Positions 10,320-21,036 of a stretch of DNA of 64,000 bases are shown piece by piece. The notes under the pieces were generated by a model that saw nothing but the letters and a program-made list of their open reading frames with translations, did not search any database and was not told the origin of the DNA. Both the position numbers and the translations under genes were made by a program. Each line of letters opens with the position of its first letter. Position 1 is the first letter of the stretch. This DNA is from Zanthoxylum bungeanum (lineage: Eukaryota > Streptophyta > Magnoliopsida > Sapindales > Rutaceae). Location: assembly GCA_019454045.1 (NCBI GenBank), contig SKCR01032783.1, forward strand, positions 1-64,000, written 5' to 3'.

Positions 10320-12370
10320 TAGGATGTTGTCGAGCAGGTTAGGCTTCAAAATGCTTATATCATAGATAAGTTTACTTCGACTAGTAACTCACATTATGAA
10401 AATATGGCCAAACTCCTAAGCCCATTGAATGAGTTAATGGCCAAATGTGTAAACGGGGGGACAGCCCTACCGTGGAGTACACCTCCTCCTGCACCAAGCA
10501 GTCAGGAGGCTGGCCCGAGTAATATTCATGTGTAAGGGGTCACTGTCCCTATGACCTCTAGGGAGGGAATAAGTCATGGGGGCAATGGCCTACATATAGG
10601 GCCAAACCTACACCGATACAACATGAAGTGGTGTTGCCCCAAGGTCTCCAGGCTTCTCAGGGACATAACCACGACTATATCCCACTTGTGAGAGGACCGT
10701 AACCGCCACCCATAGCAATGCCGTTTAATGGAAATGATATGTTTAGAGAACAGATGACCGAGATCCTTCAAAATCAATTCGGTCTGGGAGTACGGCCAAT
10801 TCGGCCAAGGTACCGGAAACCATATCCGGATTGGATCGATGTGGCGTATCTGTGACCTAGAAATTACAAAATACCAGATTTTTCTCTGTTTACAGGGTCT
10901 GAGGAAGTTTCTACCATGGAACACATGGGGTGATTTACCCTTCAGTGTGGAGAGGTCACTGATTTCCATAAGTTGAGGTTATTCCACCGCTCACTGTCAG
11001 GAGTAGCTTTCTCATGGTATGTCAGTCTGCCACCCAACTCGGTAGAGAATTGGCAACAGATGGAACAGCTATTCCATGCACAATTCTACAAGGCCGAAGC
11101 TGAAATGGCCTTGGCCGACTTGGCGAACCTGAGACAGTTACCAGGAGAATGGGCCGAGATATTCTTACAAAGGTTTAAAGTGGCTCGAGGCCGATGTTAC
11201 GTGCCTTTGCCAGATGAAAGAATTTGTGAGAATCGCCCAAAGTTGTCTCAATTTCAATCTGAAAAAGAAATTTCAAGATCACGAATTTTGAGATCTCCCC
11301 CAACTCACCACTAATGTGGTGCGTTATGAACAGTTATTAAGAGAGGAGGAACAAATGAAAAATTCCAGCAAAGGAACTTATTACAGGAACATCAATTATG
11401 AAATAAGCAAAATGGACATCGAATCAGCCGACTTATGTTTGGCCGAATTGGTTAAAGGGAAGCTATACGTTTGCAAGGCATGGGCTGAACCCCAAGAAAA
11501 AGAAAAGAACGACAAAAAGAGTAGGAAATTCTCGTTCGATATCACGAAACTCGATGCCATATTCGATCAGTTGTATAAAGACAAGAAAATTAGTTTGAGC
11601 GATCGCCACACGTTGCCAAGCACCGAGCAGATCAGTGGTAAAAAATATTATAAGTGGCATAATGCATGGTCCCATTCAACTAATGATTGTCTCATTTTTC
11701 GGAATGTTTTGCAGGATGCCATGGAATCTGGACGAATAACATTCGAAAAAGATGGCAGTGGACGACAACCATTTTACAAAGCCGATAGAATTAAACATGA
11801 TCGATTCGGACTTTACCAAAATGAACTTGCTAAAGTTCAAGTTGGTCCTGGATGAAGATCATGAGTGTCATCATCCGAGCACTCTGGAAAGGATCGAAAC
11901 ACCCCAAGAAGGGAAGGATCGGCGAAATCTGTGTGCACAGTGCAAAAACAGTGTAGAGTGGATGAAGGAGTTGGATGATACATGTGAAAGGCCAGTAAAG
12001 AAGGAACCAGTAGCATGGCAACCGAGAAACTTCGCGCCGAGGTTCTACGGTGAGAATTCAAACCTTGTCCAAAACGTAAAGATATTTAGGCCGAAAATTC
12101 ATCGGCCCAACGTATGACATTCATATCGGAAGCCATCTTCGGGGCAACATCTGGGAAGGAACTACCCTCCTATGGACGAAATGACAAGGACGTAACTGAG
12201 GTGACACCAGAGAAATTATGGCCGTATGATGCACCAACAAGGTGAAGTGAAGGTCACCACAAGTCGTAATGCTTGTGTCAGGGAGAAACCGGAGGTAAGC
12301 AGCAAAGAGAGTGACGGTGAAGAGGGACAACAACGAACTACGAGGAGCGTACCAAGTTTGATAGACGAAA
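10320..12370 (+). pseudogene. G1 gag remnant (capsid/nucleocapsid)
   Basis: The gag region can be followed through several frames. It has an N-terminal helix-rich part (near 10330-10520), PYPDWIDVAYL near 10818-10850, YKIPDFSLFTG near 10866-10900, then the retrotransposon gag core FHRSLSGVAFSWYVSLPP (near 10982-11035) with the conserved F-x(2)-SL-x-G-x-A-x(2)-W pattern and ADLANLRQLPGEW (near 11115-11150). The next open block (11316-11855) includes YYKWHNAWSHSTNDC near 11645-11690, like the cysteine/histidine part of Tat gag. A further open stretch 11752-12117 overlaps it in another frame. In-frame stops near 10852 and 10930 and frameshifts near 11300 and 11850 kill it. 12118-12370 is a degenerate gag-pol linker. 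Confidence 0.8.
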
Positions 12371-13555
12371 ATGGGACGAGATAGACGACGAAGACCCTCT
12401 ATCATCATTCAGTTCGGTAGTATGCCACCAGTTATGGCGAATCATTACTTGTTGTTCGAGAAATTCAAGGGGGACAACAGTGAAAGGGCTGGAAATAACG
12501 AAGATGTTTATAATGGTGATGAAACAGAATTTGCAGCACTCTCAATAACAGACAGATGGGCTTCAGACGAGGAAATGACTGATATAGAAGAATAAATAGA
12601 CATCAGGATTGAAGCACGAAGGAAGGGAATATCACAGAATAAGTTTCTCAAAGAATTGTATGAGGCCGGAAACCCTACAGTCGTAACATTAGGAGAAGAC
12701 TTGGGACGATCCCCATACCTCGTTCTATACGGAACACCCAAAGTAAAGCGGACCATTACCAAGGCGGAAAAGCAAAAATTGGTCATCAATAATGTCTCTC
12801 ACAATGTGCCGGTCACTTTACCACCTTCTAGATGGGACATGGAAGGAGAACTGCCTCGGGCCAATGTTGGGAACGAACTAACAATGGAGGTAGGCCTATC
12901 AGGGAAAGTGATATTCCCAAAACCACCACCACAAATGACTAAACACCTGCGGCCATCATATGTAAAAGCAAAAGCCAACGGGATACCCATCGTCAAAGTG
13001 TTGATTGACAATGGAGCAGCCATCAATGCAATCTCTGTTAGGATGCTGGGGCGTTTAGCGAAGTCAGAAGACGACCTCATCCCTATGGAAGTGGTGCTAA
13101 CAAGTTTCAATGGAGGAGCGACAATGGCCAAATGAGACATCCCACTAGACTTGAAAGTGGGAAGTACTACGAAAACAGTAGTGTTCTTCGTTATAGATGG
13201 GCCAACCACATATAACATGCTCCTAGGGTGAGATTGGATACACGGCAGCCGATGCATTACTTCATCTTTTCATCAGTGCCTAGTTTTATGGAACCAGAGA
13301 GACGGAGTGGAAATAGTACACGCCGACAACAAGCCTTTCGCTGCAGAGACAAATTCGGCCGAATATTTCATGTACGAAGGAAATTACGGGCCGACTAGAG
13401 TTCTGAATGAAGGGGAAAATTTGGCCATTATGGCTCAAAATGAGGAGCCATACCCCGCAGGTCTGCTAAACGATTTGTTCACGAAAATAAGGCCAACCAA
13501 AGTGGTCTTTGGAGAGCCAACGTACATCAATTCGAATGAAGAGCAGACAGAGTAA
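12371..13555 (+). pseudogene. G1 protease region
   Basis: The aspartic protease core VLIDNGAAINAISVRMLG is readable near 13000-13055. DNGA takes the place of the usual D-S/T-G-A active-site loop, a form common in Tat elements. It is followed by SFNGGATMAK (13110-13133) and then a stop at 13134. The flap and hydrophobic C-terminal motifs continue in another frame (FFVIDGPTTYNMLLG near 13185-13230, where YNMLLGR would be expected and G is followed by a stop). Open segments are 12371-12595, 12656-13135 and 13307-13555. Confidence 0.82.
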
Positions 13556-14630
13556 AGAACAAACCGTACTCGCGGCCACTAGGGCCAATCTAATAGCCTG
13601 TGTAACGAAACGAGAAAATGAGGCTGAAGCTCAGGCCGCAATTTTGGCCTTAAGGGATAAATTGTTAGCACACCAGACAAAAGATAGAATGAGAGAGGCA
13701 TGCGGGGTAGATTGTTTGATGGAAGTAAGTCACAAGAGCGAACAACCACTGGAAGAAAAAGAATACACTCTGAACGAACGGCATAAGGTGAGCGTCTTAA
13801 GGGGACATGATGTATTGGACGAGGTCAATGTGGGGAGCGAGGACGATAGACGCATCACTTACATCAGCAAGGAACTAAAGGCCCAGGTACGCGAAAAACT
13901 GATCCATTTATTACAAAGATATAAAGATTGTTTTGCGTGGGATTACAATGAAATGACTGGTTTAGATAGATTCTTAGTAGAGCATATGTTGCCAATCATG
14001 TCGAGCCATAGACCGCATAAAAAACCTCCCCGGAGGTTTGCACCCAATGTCATGCCTGACATTAAGAAAGAGGTTGAACGCCTTTTGGAGACAAAATTCA
14101 TTAGGACGACCAGATACGTAGAATGGTTGTCAAATATCGTCCATGTCATGAAAAAGAATGGAAAGCTAAGAATATGCATAGACTTTAGGAATTTAAACTT
14201 AGCAACACCAAAATATCAATACCCTATGCCAACGATAGATTCCCTAGTAGACTCCACATCAGGGTATCAGGTGTACTCTTTTATGGATGGGTATGCAGGT
14301 TATAATCAGATCTAAATCGCCAAAAGCGATATACATAAAATGGCTTTTATGTGCCCAAGGTCTTTAGGATGTTATGAGTGGGTGGTGATGTCGTTCGGTC
14401 TAAAAAATGCTGGGGCTACTTACCAGCGAGCCATGAATCTAATTTTCCATGACATGATCAGTAAATTCGTAGAAGTCTATGTAGACGATATAGTGGCTAA
14501 GTCTGTGACCATGGACGAACATTTTAGCCACTTGGTGATTGCTTTTGAGCGAATTAGAAAATTTGAATTGAAGTTAAACCCTGCCAAGTGTGCTTTTGGG
14601 GTGAGCGCTGGAAATTCCTGGGTTTTCTAG
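13509..14630 (+). pseudogene. G1 reverse transcriptase
   Basis: This is one of the better preserved parts. A 268-codon open segment (13509-14315) contains the pre-RT linker and RT motifs up to CIDFRNLNLATPKYQYPMP (near 14176-14232) and SFMDGYAGYNQI (near 14278-14313). After one stop the frame resumes with GLKNAGATYQRAMN (near 14399-14440) and the catalytic YVDD at 14478-14489. The RT end (AKCAFGVSAGNSWVF) is disrupted by a frameshift near 14625. Motif order and wording match Ty3/gypsy RT. Confidence 0.9.
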
Positions 14631-15226
14631 TACATCAACGGGGAATTGAGATTGATACCAATAAATCTCAGGCAATCACTGAAGCAAAATCACCCCGAAA
14701 TAAGAAGGAGTTGTAAAGATTTCTAGGGCAAATTAATTTCTTAAGAAGATTTATCTCTAAATGTGCAGGAAAAACTAAAGTGTTCTCATCTATATTGAGG
14801 GTAAAGGATAAGGACGAGTTCGTCTGGACCAAAGAACATCAAAAGGCTTTCGAGAGCCTGAAGAAATATTTGTCACAGTCGGTTATGGTACCCTCTGTGC
14901 CAGGACGACGAATGAAGTTATACATATCAGCCGAAGAGCAATCCATAACTAGGATGATCGCGCAAGACGATGACATGGACGTCGAAAGAGCCATCTATTA
15001 CATCAGCAGACAATTGCTGAAATATGAATGTAATTATTCTCCAATGGAGAACTTGTGTTTGGCTTTATATTTTACATGTACTAAAATACGTGCCTACCTT
15101 AGGCCGACCACAGTGTATTTAATCACTAAAGTTAATATAATAAAGTACATATTTTCTCGTCCTATTTTGCATCAAAGAGTTGGTTTCTGGTCATTATCAT
15201 TATCACAATTCAATATACGACATTAA
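14631..15226 (+). pseudogene. G1 RT connection and first RNase H
   Basis: The open segment 14780-15226 holds FVWTKEHQKAFESLKKYLS (near 14818-14875) and the RNase H-like RAIYYISRQLLKYECNYSPMENLCLAL (near 14987-15065). The usual first aspartate region (LYISAEEQSITRMIAQDD) lacks the canonical aspartate, as is common for the degenerate RNase H of Tat elements that also carry a second RNase H. Confidence 0.82.
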
Positions 15227-15239
15227 CCTCAAAAAGCTG

Positions 15240-15832
15240 TTAAAAATCAGGCCTTAACCGATTTCTTAGCTGATCACCCATGTTTAAGTACCATTAGAGA
15301 AATGGAAATGGAACTATATGAATGCAGTTTGAAACCATGGATGATGTATTTTGATGGATCTAGCACGACGAAGGGAGCATGAATAGGGATAGTCTTGGTC
15401 AGTCCATTGGGAGAATCGTTCTGTTTTATGGTCAGGTTGGACGAATATTACACCAATAACCAGGCCGAATACGAGGCCTTGATATTTGGGTTGGAATTAC
15501 TCCTCAATATGGGAGTAACACACTTGTACATTAGAGAAGACTCATAACTAGTAATCCAACAGGTAACATGAGCCTTTAAATGCCAGAGCCCATCAATCAT
15601 GGCACTATCAGATGTAGCCAAAGAGCTTCTAGATCAATTCGACTATACGGAGCTAGAACACGTTCCAAGAACGAAGAACGAAGTGGCCAACAATTTGGCC
15701 CAAACAGCTTCGAGATATAAACAGACAAGCATAGACGGCGTATATAGGAGCAAAGAGGTCAAGCCAGCCCTGATGAGAAGAAAGAGGGTGACGGTTGTCA
15801 TGACCGTTGAGGTCCAAGATGAGGACGATTGA
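15240..15832 (+). pseudogene. G1 second (archaeal-type) RNase H
   Basis: MMYFDGSSTTKGA is near 15341-15380, then IVLVSPLGESF (15390-15420) and TNNQAEYEALIFGLELLLNMG (near 15451-15515). FDGS and AEYEAL carry the first two catalytic acids. A stop is near 15380 and another near 15546. The C-terminal part (HVPRTKNEVANNLAQTAS) is open at 15599-15832. A second RNase H between RNase H and integrase is the hallmark of the Tat/Ogre branch of Ty3/gypsy. Confidence 0.85.
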
Positions 15833-15835
15833 AGA

Positions 15836-17103
15836 CGAGAGATCAAAGAATTTTTAAGACAGCCCGAAAATGGGAAAGATCGAAGGCTAAAACTCAAAGC
15901 CTTGAATTACGTGGTGTCAGAAGACGTGTTATATAAAAAATGCCAAGACGGTCTGTTGTTAAAATACGTGGGGCCATCGGAATCCAAAACTATTATGGCC
16001 GAAATACACGAGGGTGTTTGTGGAGTTCACCAGGCCGGAATAAAGATGATGTGGCTGATCATACGAAGCGGGTATTATTGGCCTAAAATAAGATAGTCGT
16101 GCATATCATATGCCAATGGATGTGTTGCTTGTCAGAAGCATGGGCCCATTCAAAGGGCACCAGCAACCGAAATGGTCTCTGTCATTAAACCATGGCCATT
16201 CATAGGATGGGCTATAGATTTGATATGGAAAATCTATCCTGCATCTAGCAAAAGACACAGCTTCATTATCTTCACCACATATTTCTTTACCAAATGGGTG
16301 GAAGTTATTCTAGTAGTGGAGATCTCTAGAGCAAATCATCAAGTTCATAAAAGAGCACATCATTCACCGATTCGGTATACCACAAACAATAATGGTAGAC
16401 CATGGTACTTCGTTAAATGGCGAGAAGGTAAAAAGGTTCCTGGCCGAATATGGGATCCGGCTAGTAAACACCACTCCATATTACCCTCAATCAAACGGTC
16501 AGACAGAATCGTCCAATAAAACCCTTAAAGGGTTGATTCGGAAAATGGTGACGGACAATGCCAGACGATGGGACAAGTGTTTGAGTCAGGCTCTATGGGC
16601 GTATAGAACGTCATCGCGAACGAGTACCTCGGTCACGCCATTTAAATTAGTATATGTTCAAGAGGCTGTACTACTAGTTGAAGTTAATATTGAGTCCACT
16701 AGGGTAATGTTGCAAAAAGAATTTACAAAGGAAGAATACAGCGAAGCAATGATCCAAAATTTGTTAGAATTGGAAGATATTAAATGCGATGTCATAAATC
16801 GTTTGGAAGCACAAAAGAAAAAAAATGGCCAAGGAATACAATCAGAAAGTCATGGCTAAATCATTCAGAAAAGGCGAATTAGTGTGGAAAACTATATTGC
16901 CACTTGGTGCCAAAGATCCGGCGTATGGCAAATGGTCGCCTAATTGGGAAGGCCCATTCGAGGTAAAAAATGTATTGCCAAATGGGGCCTATCATTTAAA
17001 AATTTGAATGGAAAAGTGCATATTAGGGCGATAAATGATAAGTACTTGAAAAAATATGTGCCCTCTTTAGGGGAGCACGAGAACGTAATGTCTTTGCAAT
17101 AAG
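15836..17103 (+). pseudogene. G1 integrase
   Basis: The HHCC zinc domain is readable (HEGVCGVHQAGIKM at 16007-16050, SGYYWPKIR at 16069-16096, CVACQKHGPIQ near 16122-16155) with one stop in the middle. The DDE core follows: WAIDLIWKIYPAS (16210-16246), TYFFTKWVE (near 16276-16302), the second acid in MVDHGTSLNG (16392-16420), and the glutamate in QTESSNKTLKGL (near 16500-16535). The C-terminal domain ends with NWEGPFEVKNVLPNGAYHL near 16942-17000, then KYLKKYVPSLGEHENVMSLQ to the stop at about 17101. Several frameshifts occur between the parts. Confidence 0.87.
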
Positions 17104-17139
17104 GACAAAGCTAAGAAATATAAGAACACAGGACGAAAA

Positions 17140-17629
17140 TGTCCTCAAAGGTACAACGCCTGGACGATGAAAAATCCTATATTATTACATAATTATTGGT
17201 CGAGATCGCTGACAACGCCTGGACGATGAAACATCCTACATTATTACATAATTATTGGCCGGCCGAAGATCGCAGAGCATCGTCCAAGCTGTCACCATTA
17301 TTGTTGCGTGTGGCAGAAGAGAAAGCAGAGTTGATGTGATAAAACCATCAGGTTGCAGGCTACTTTCGGCAAAGTCAGGCCTATGGCAGAAAACACATCA
17401 ATCGGTCAGGTAGTACGTGGGAAGCATTGCAAATGAGAACAGTATCATGTTTTGGAAGTATATAAAGGGGAGGTTTAAAGAGAATGCTCCGAATAACAGC
17501 TTGTAAACAATAGAAAAATAACAACTGTAATCTCTTTCAACTGCTCGGCCATACGCCGACCTTGCTCAAAACATTGTCCTGAAGAATGACATTCCCATAT
17601 AACCCCCTGAGACAAAAATCAGCCGTCAA
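17140..17629 (+). repeat. LTR-like module inside the 3' region of G1
   Basis: This stretch behaves like a second LTR. A purine-rich AACACAGGACGAAAA precedes TGTCCTC (17140), a strong TATA box is at 17460-17467, the end is GCCGTCAACA (17629), and immediately after comes TTCGGCGTTGTCTGTGAGGA. That last string resembles the TTTGGCGCCGTCTGTGGGGA primer-site context of Tat-type elements. It is unlike the 606-bp LTRs of G1. The boundaries are inferred. It also holds a duplicated 60-bp unit at its start. Confidence 0.45.
17460..17467 (+). promoter_or_regulatory. TATA box in the LTR-like module of G1
   Basis: TATAAAGG within AGTATATAAAGGGGAGG, a near-ideal plant TATA box followed by a purine-rich leader. 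Confidence 0.5.
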
Positions 17630-18312
17630 CATTCGGCGTTGTCTGTGAGGAACCGACGAAAAGCAACTTCCATAGTAAGACGATAGTGGGAGGTAAGGAC
17701 TGTAGGTTGGTGAATAGTTCAATAGCAGAATGGATGGAAGGAATGGAAGGAGCAGAGCAGAGCCGAGAAAAGAAAAGATATGTATGGAAAAATGGCTGTC
17801 GGAAACAAAAGCTTTTTTTTAGTGAGTTCTGAAATGGAATGTAAGAAGGTTAGCCAACGGCCATCCACACGGGTTGAGTTGTAAAATGGAATGTAATGTT
17901 GTGGATGAGTTACGACCATTAGCAGCGGCTAACCGAGTTCCTCTTGTGGGAAGGCACTGCACCCCCCGATTTCGCAGAGTACCTATACTGAAAGATCGGT
18001 CAAGTAGCTAGCTAGCCGAGGACGAGAAGGAATGCCCATCGGGCCAGTCCTCAATTAGTGCAGTGGCCTCCCCGGAACAATAAGAAAATGCGACAGTCCT
18101 CAATTAGTGCATCCGAACGAGAGGAAAAAGCGCCAATCTTCAATTAGTGCAGTCGAACGAGAAAAAGAGCTGAAAATACATAAGAAATTATAAAGTCGCC
18201 CTAGACATGTGTCGTAACGCGAGGACTTATGGGTCGATGTCTATCACCCTGACATGAAGAAATTCACCTCGATTTTAATTCCAATTCAATCAAGGTGAAT
18301 TTGGAGGACAAT
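17630..18312 (+). other. G1 region between the LTR-like module and the 3' LTR
   Basis: No coding domain is seen. It begins with a primer-site-like string, has AG-rich sequence (17730-17790), and carries three copies of a CCTCAATTAGTGCA-like motif (about 18048, 18096, 18138), with AACGAGA after the latter two. It ends with the polypurine tract TTTGGAGGACAA (18300-18311) directly before the 3' LTR. Confidence 0.7.
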
Positions 18313-18918
18313 TATTGACAAAAGAAAGTCACCCTAGTGTGAAATCGCCATAGAGCGAATGAGTAAAGGACGAAGGCAAGCAAAGCGACGAAGGGAAGAG
18401 CGATTGGAGCAATCACCGGATGACACAACGATTAGAACGACAAAGGACTCAGGACGACCGAAACAGTGATTAGAGCACAAAGAACTCAGGACGACCGAAA
18501 CAGCGATTAGGACAATAAGGGACTCAAGATGATCGAACACCTGACGCAGTTGATCCCACGATTACAGCTGTTAGGCAGTTCCCTCCACGATCAGGCAGTT
18601 AAGACGCACAACTCAACGGTTGAAGGCATGACCCAGCAGTGGCAATGAAGTTATGAGCCGAAACCGCCCGAGCGGTTTACAAGTTTCACTATAAAAGGCT
18701 CACTCATGCAAAGATTACAGGCCCCGATCAAATGAAGACCCAAACGAACATATTTTTATTTTTTATTTATTAGTTTCATAATCCTTAGGATTGTAACTTG
18801 TGTGCTTGCGCCCCTTGTAGGCTTATTCACTTAATCAAACACCCCTTGCTGGGACTTTGTCTCAGGAGGTTTGAACCTTACACGTTGTTCTTTCTTCAGG
18901 CAGAAAATTGCGCAAACA
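18313..18918 (+). repeat. 3' LTR of G1 (606 bp)
   Basis: Starts TATTGACAAAAG (TG mutated to TA; 5' copy TGTTGACAAAAG) and ends GCGCAAACA, followed by the target duplication GTATG. It is uninterrupted and gives the reference for the empty site of solo LTR T2. Confidence 0.92.
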
Positions 18919-19039
18919 GTATGATTGTTTATGTTGAAAGAGAAATTATAGATACTAATGAATCATATTTAGTAATTGATGAGTTCTATAGTTTGAATCA
19001 CCAAAATTATAACATCAATACTGTTTTGGTACTTGAATA
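18919..19039 (+). pseudogene. C-terminal remnant of a hAT-like transposase
   Basis: The frame reads CMIVYVEREIIDTNES then YLVIDEFYSLNHQNYNI to a stop at 19037-19039. Known TTF/ZMYM-type hAT transposases of plants end with a DCLV-x-Y-I-E-R-D-I-F ... I-I-x-x-F-x-x-M-K segment, and the spacing and key residues (Y-x-E-R-E-I, IDEF) agree. The downstream CTGCCCCTACTGATAG (about 19203-19218) also recalls the 3' ends of such elements. G1 inserted at its left edge, and the remainder of the transposase is not visible on the other side of G1. The match is short and from memory of the family pattern only. Confidence 0.4.
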
Positions 19040-20337
19040 ATATATTTATATTTTACTCTTATTATTATTTTTTTAATATTGTATTTTGATTATGCTATTT
19101 TCTTATTTTTGTATAAGACTCATTTTTAATATATTTTTTTATACTTTAAATATGTAAATGTTAAAATTTTAATTTAACAGGAAATATGATTATATCATTA
19201 GTCTGCCCCTACTGATAGTTAATTATTATGCCAAAAGTGAACCTTAGACACATCATCAGCAGCCAGCGTTATCCTTCATTACAATTATTCATTACCAAAA
19301 TGATGCATTTTTTTCGTTATTGGTTTAATCAAAGGTTAATTGAAATAATATGACAATGATAATAAATTGCGAAAAAAATAAAGCACACTTGAGAATTTCT
19401 TCCTGATTTGGAGTTTAAACAATATCATTGAATGTCGTATATGATCTCGTTCAATAAATACGAAGAGCCACATACTTTTCATATAGTAAAAAGACAGACC
19501 CCAAGCAAACAAGTGACCCAGGACAATATCTAAGATTTAGCTCCACAAACATGGGTTAGTGTTTCCAAGGAGCGTAGTTTGATGGTGTAGGATTCATGAT
19601 ATGATATTTAGGTCTTGGATTCGAATTAATGAGTACGTTTTTTTGTAAAAATTTACGATAGCTAGAGATTTTATTTGCTCAGATAATTTGACGGCGAAGT
19701 TCAAATACTAAGTTATAAAAAAATATTAAACTAGTTTGAAGCAATTTCTTTATGGAAATATCATTATGAGCTCTAATATTATCATATTTCTACCCTTAGC
19801 TACAATGAGGTAGGTCCCAATACCGCTCATCAAGGGGAAGAAGCTTCTCCCAAGTCCAAGAGAGCAGCAGCAGGGCGAACCCGTGAGGCAATAACCCAAA
19901 ATAATCCAAAATCACAGTAGACTATTCAATGAAGTTCACTTGATTAAAATATTGTATAGCCGTACAAGACAACATTCAAATAAATATCATACAAAGCAAA
20001 CATCCACCATTTATCGTCATATTTAATTAAATGTCGTATATTACTTCGTTCAATGAAATATCAAAATCTAAAATTGTAACATTATTTCATACATAATTTT
20101 TTTTAAATATATTTTTAAAATAATTTTATAATTTTAATAAAAACTCTTATTGACAACTAAACACTCAACTTTAATTTTATTATTTTTTGGGGTCAAAATC
20201 TCTACTTCAAAAATTTATGCCATTCTCATATCAAGATCTTTCCAAATTCTGTTTATAATGAAAACCTTGTTCGCTGTCTAAGGGATATTGTTTCGGTCTT
20301 AGTCTTTGTATTTTATGAATAGACTAAAGTCACCTCA
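19040..20337. other. Intergenic DNA without a recognised gene
   Basis: AT-rich. It holds a possible SINE (about 19560-19735) and two similar 30-bp strings, ATGTCGTATATGATCTCGTT (about 19432) and ATGTCGTATATTACTTCGTT (about 20031). No reading frame above background is seen. Confidence 0.6.
19560..19735 (+). repeat. Possible tRNA-derived SINE
   Basis: GCGTAGTTTGATGGTGTAGG (about 19572-19591) resembles a pol III A box (TRGCNNAGYNGG). GGATTCGAATT (about 19618-19628), some 45 bp later, resembles a B box (GWTCRANNC). An A-rich end follows near 19718-19728. No second copy is in the window and a target duplication is not clear. Confidence 0.35.
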
Positions 20338-21008
20338 ACTCTAAGTAGACCCGGCCGGCGGTTCGGAATCGAACCGAACCGGCCAGTTTCCGGTTCCACA
20401 AGTGTGGAACGGAACCGAACCGGTTAAATCCGGTTTGGTTCCGGTTCCACACTTAAATGGAACCGGAACCTAAAACCGAACCGGAACCGAGCGGTTCGGT
20501 TCCGGTTCGGTTCGGTTCCTTTTAGTTTTTTTTAATTAATTAAAAATAAAAAAATGAGAGGAATCAAAGCTTAAATAAAAAAAATTTATTAATTAAAAAA
20601 AAATGAGATTAAATTTATAAATAAAAAAAATTTATTACATTGAAGAGCTTGAGCTTAAATTTTTAAAAATATAACCGTTTTATTACCGTTATTAGGGGTA
20701 CATTAGTAATTTTTATTTTATATAATAAAAATATTTTTTTTTAATTTTTTTTTTTTTTTGGCAGGGAGCCAAACGGCTCCCTGCATCCCCCAACGGCTAG
20801 TAGCCGTTGGGGGCCGTAGGGTTCCTGTTGGAACCCTACGGTTCCAACAGGAACTCGACGGTTCTGGTTGGAACCGTCCGAACCGGTGGAACCGTACGGT
20901 TCCACCGGTTCGGACCGGTTCGAGTTGGGGTGGAACCCCAACCGAACCGGTCCCATTCCGGTTCGGTTCCGGTTCCGAACCGGAACCGTGGCCGAGTCTA
21001 ACTCTAAG
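20338..21008. mobile_element. Non-autonomous hAT-type DNA transposon (655 bp) with 8-bp target duplication
   Basis: The element proper is 20346-21000, flanked by a perfect 8-bp duplication ACTCTAAG (20338-20345 and 21001-21008). An 8-bp duplication is the mark of the hAT superfamily. The ends are inverted repeats: TAGACCCGGCC at the left, and TAGACTCGGCC on the opposite strand at the right. Both subterminal regions are packed with GGTTCGGTTCC/GGAACCGAACC units. The middle is AT-rich with no transposase. The right third (20760-20990) is a chain of short hairpins. It ends about 420 bp before the start codon of the metalloproteinase gene. Open frames inside it come from the repeats and are not genes. 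Confidence 0.92.
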
Positions 21009-21036
21009 TGTGTGGAATGTTGGCCAATTCATCTTT

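Larger units (their letters stand above)
7258..18918 (+). mobile_element. Ty3/gypsy Tat-type retrotransposon G1, full length but decayed
   Basis: The element is bounded by LTRs TGTTGACAAAAG...GCGCAAACA (7258-10094, split by a solo LTR, and 18313-18918) and by the perfect 5-bp target duplication GTATG (7253-7257 and 18919-18923). Without the inserted T2 and its 5-bp duplication the 5' LTR is 607 bp, against 606 bp for the 3' LTR. Between the LTRs the order is gag, protease, RT, RNase H, a second (archaeal-type) RNase H and integrase. This order with a second RNase H is known from the Tat/Ogre lineage. All frames have stops, so it cannot move by itself. Cutting it out restores a junction in a hAT transposase remnant. 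Confidence 0.93.
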
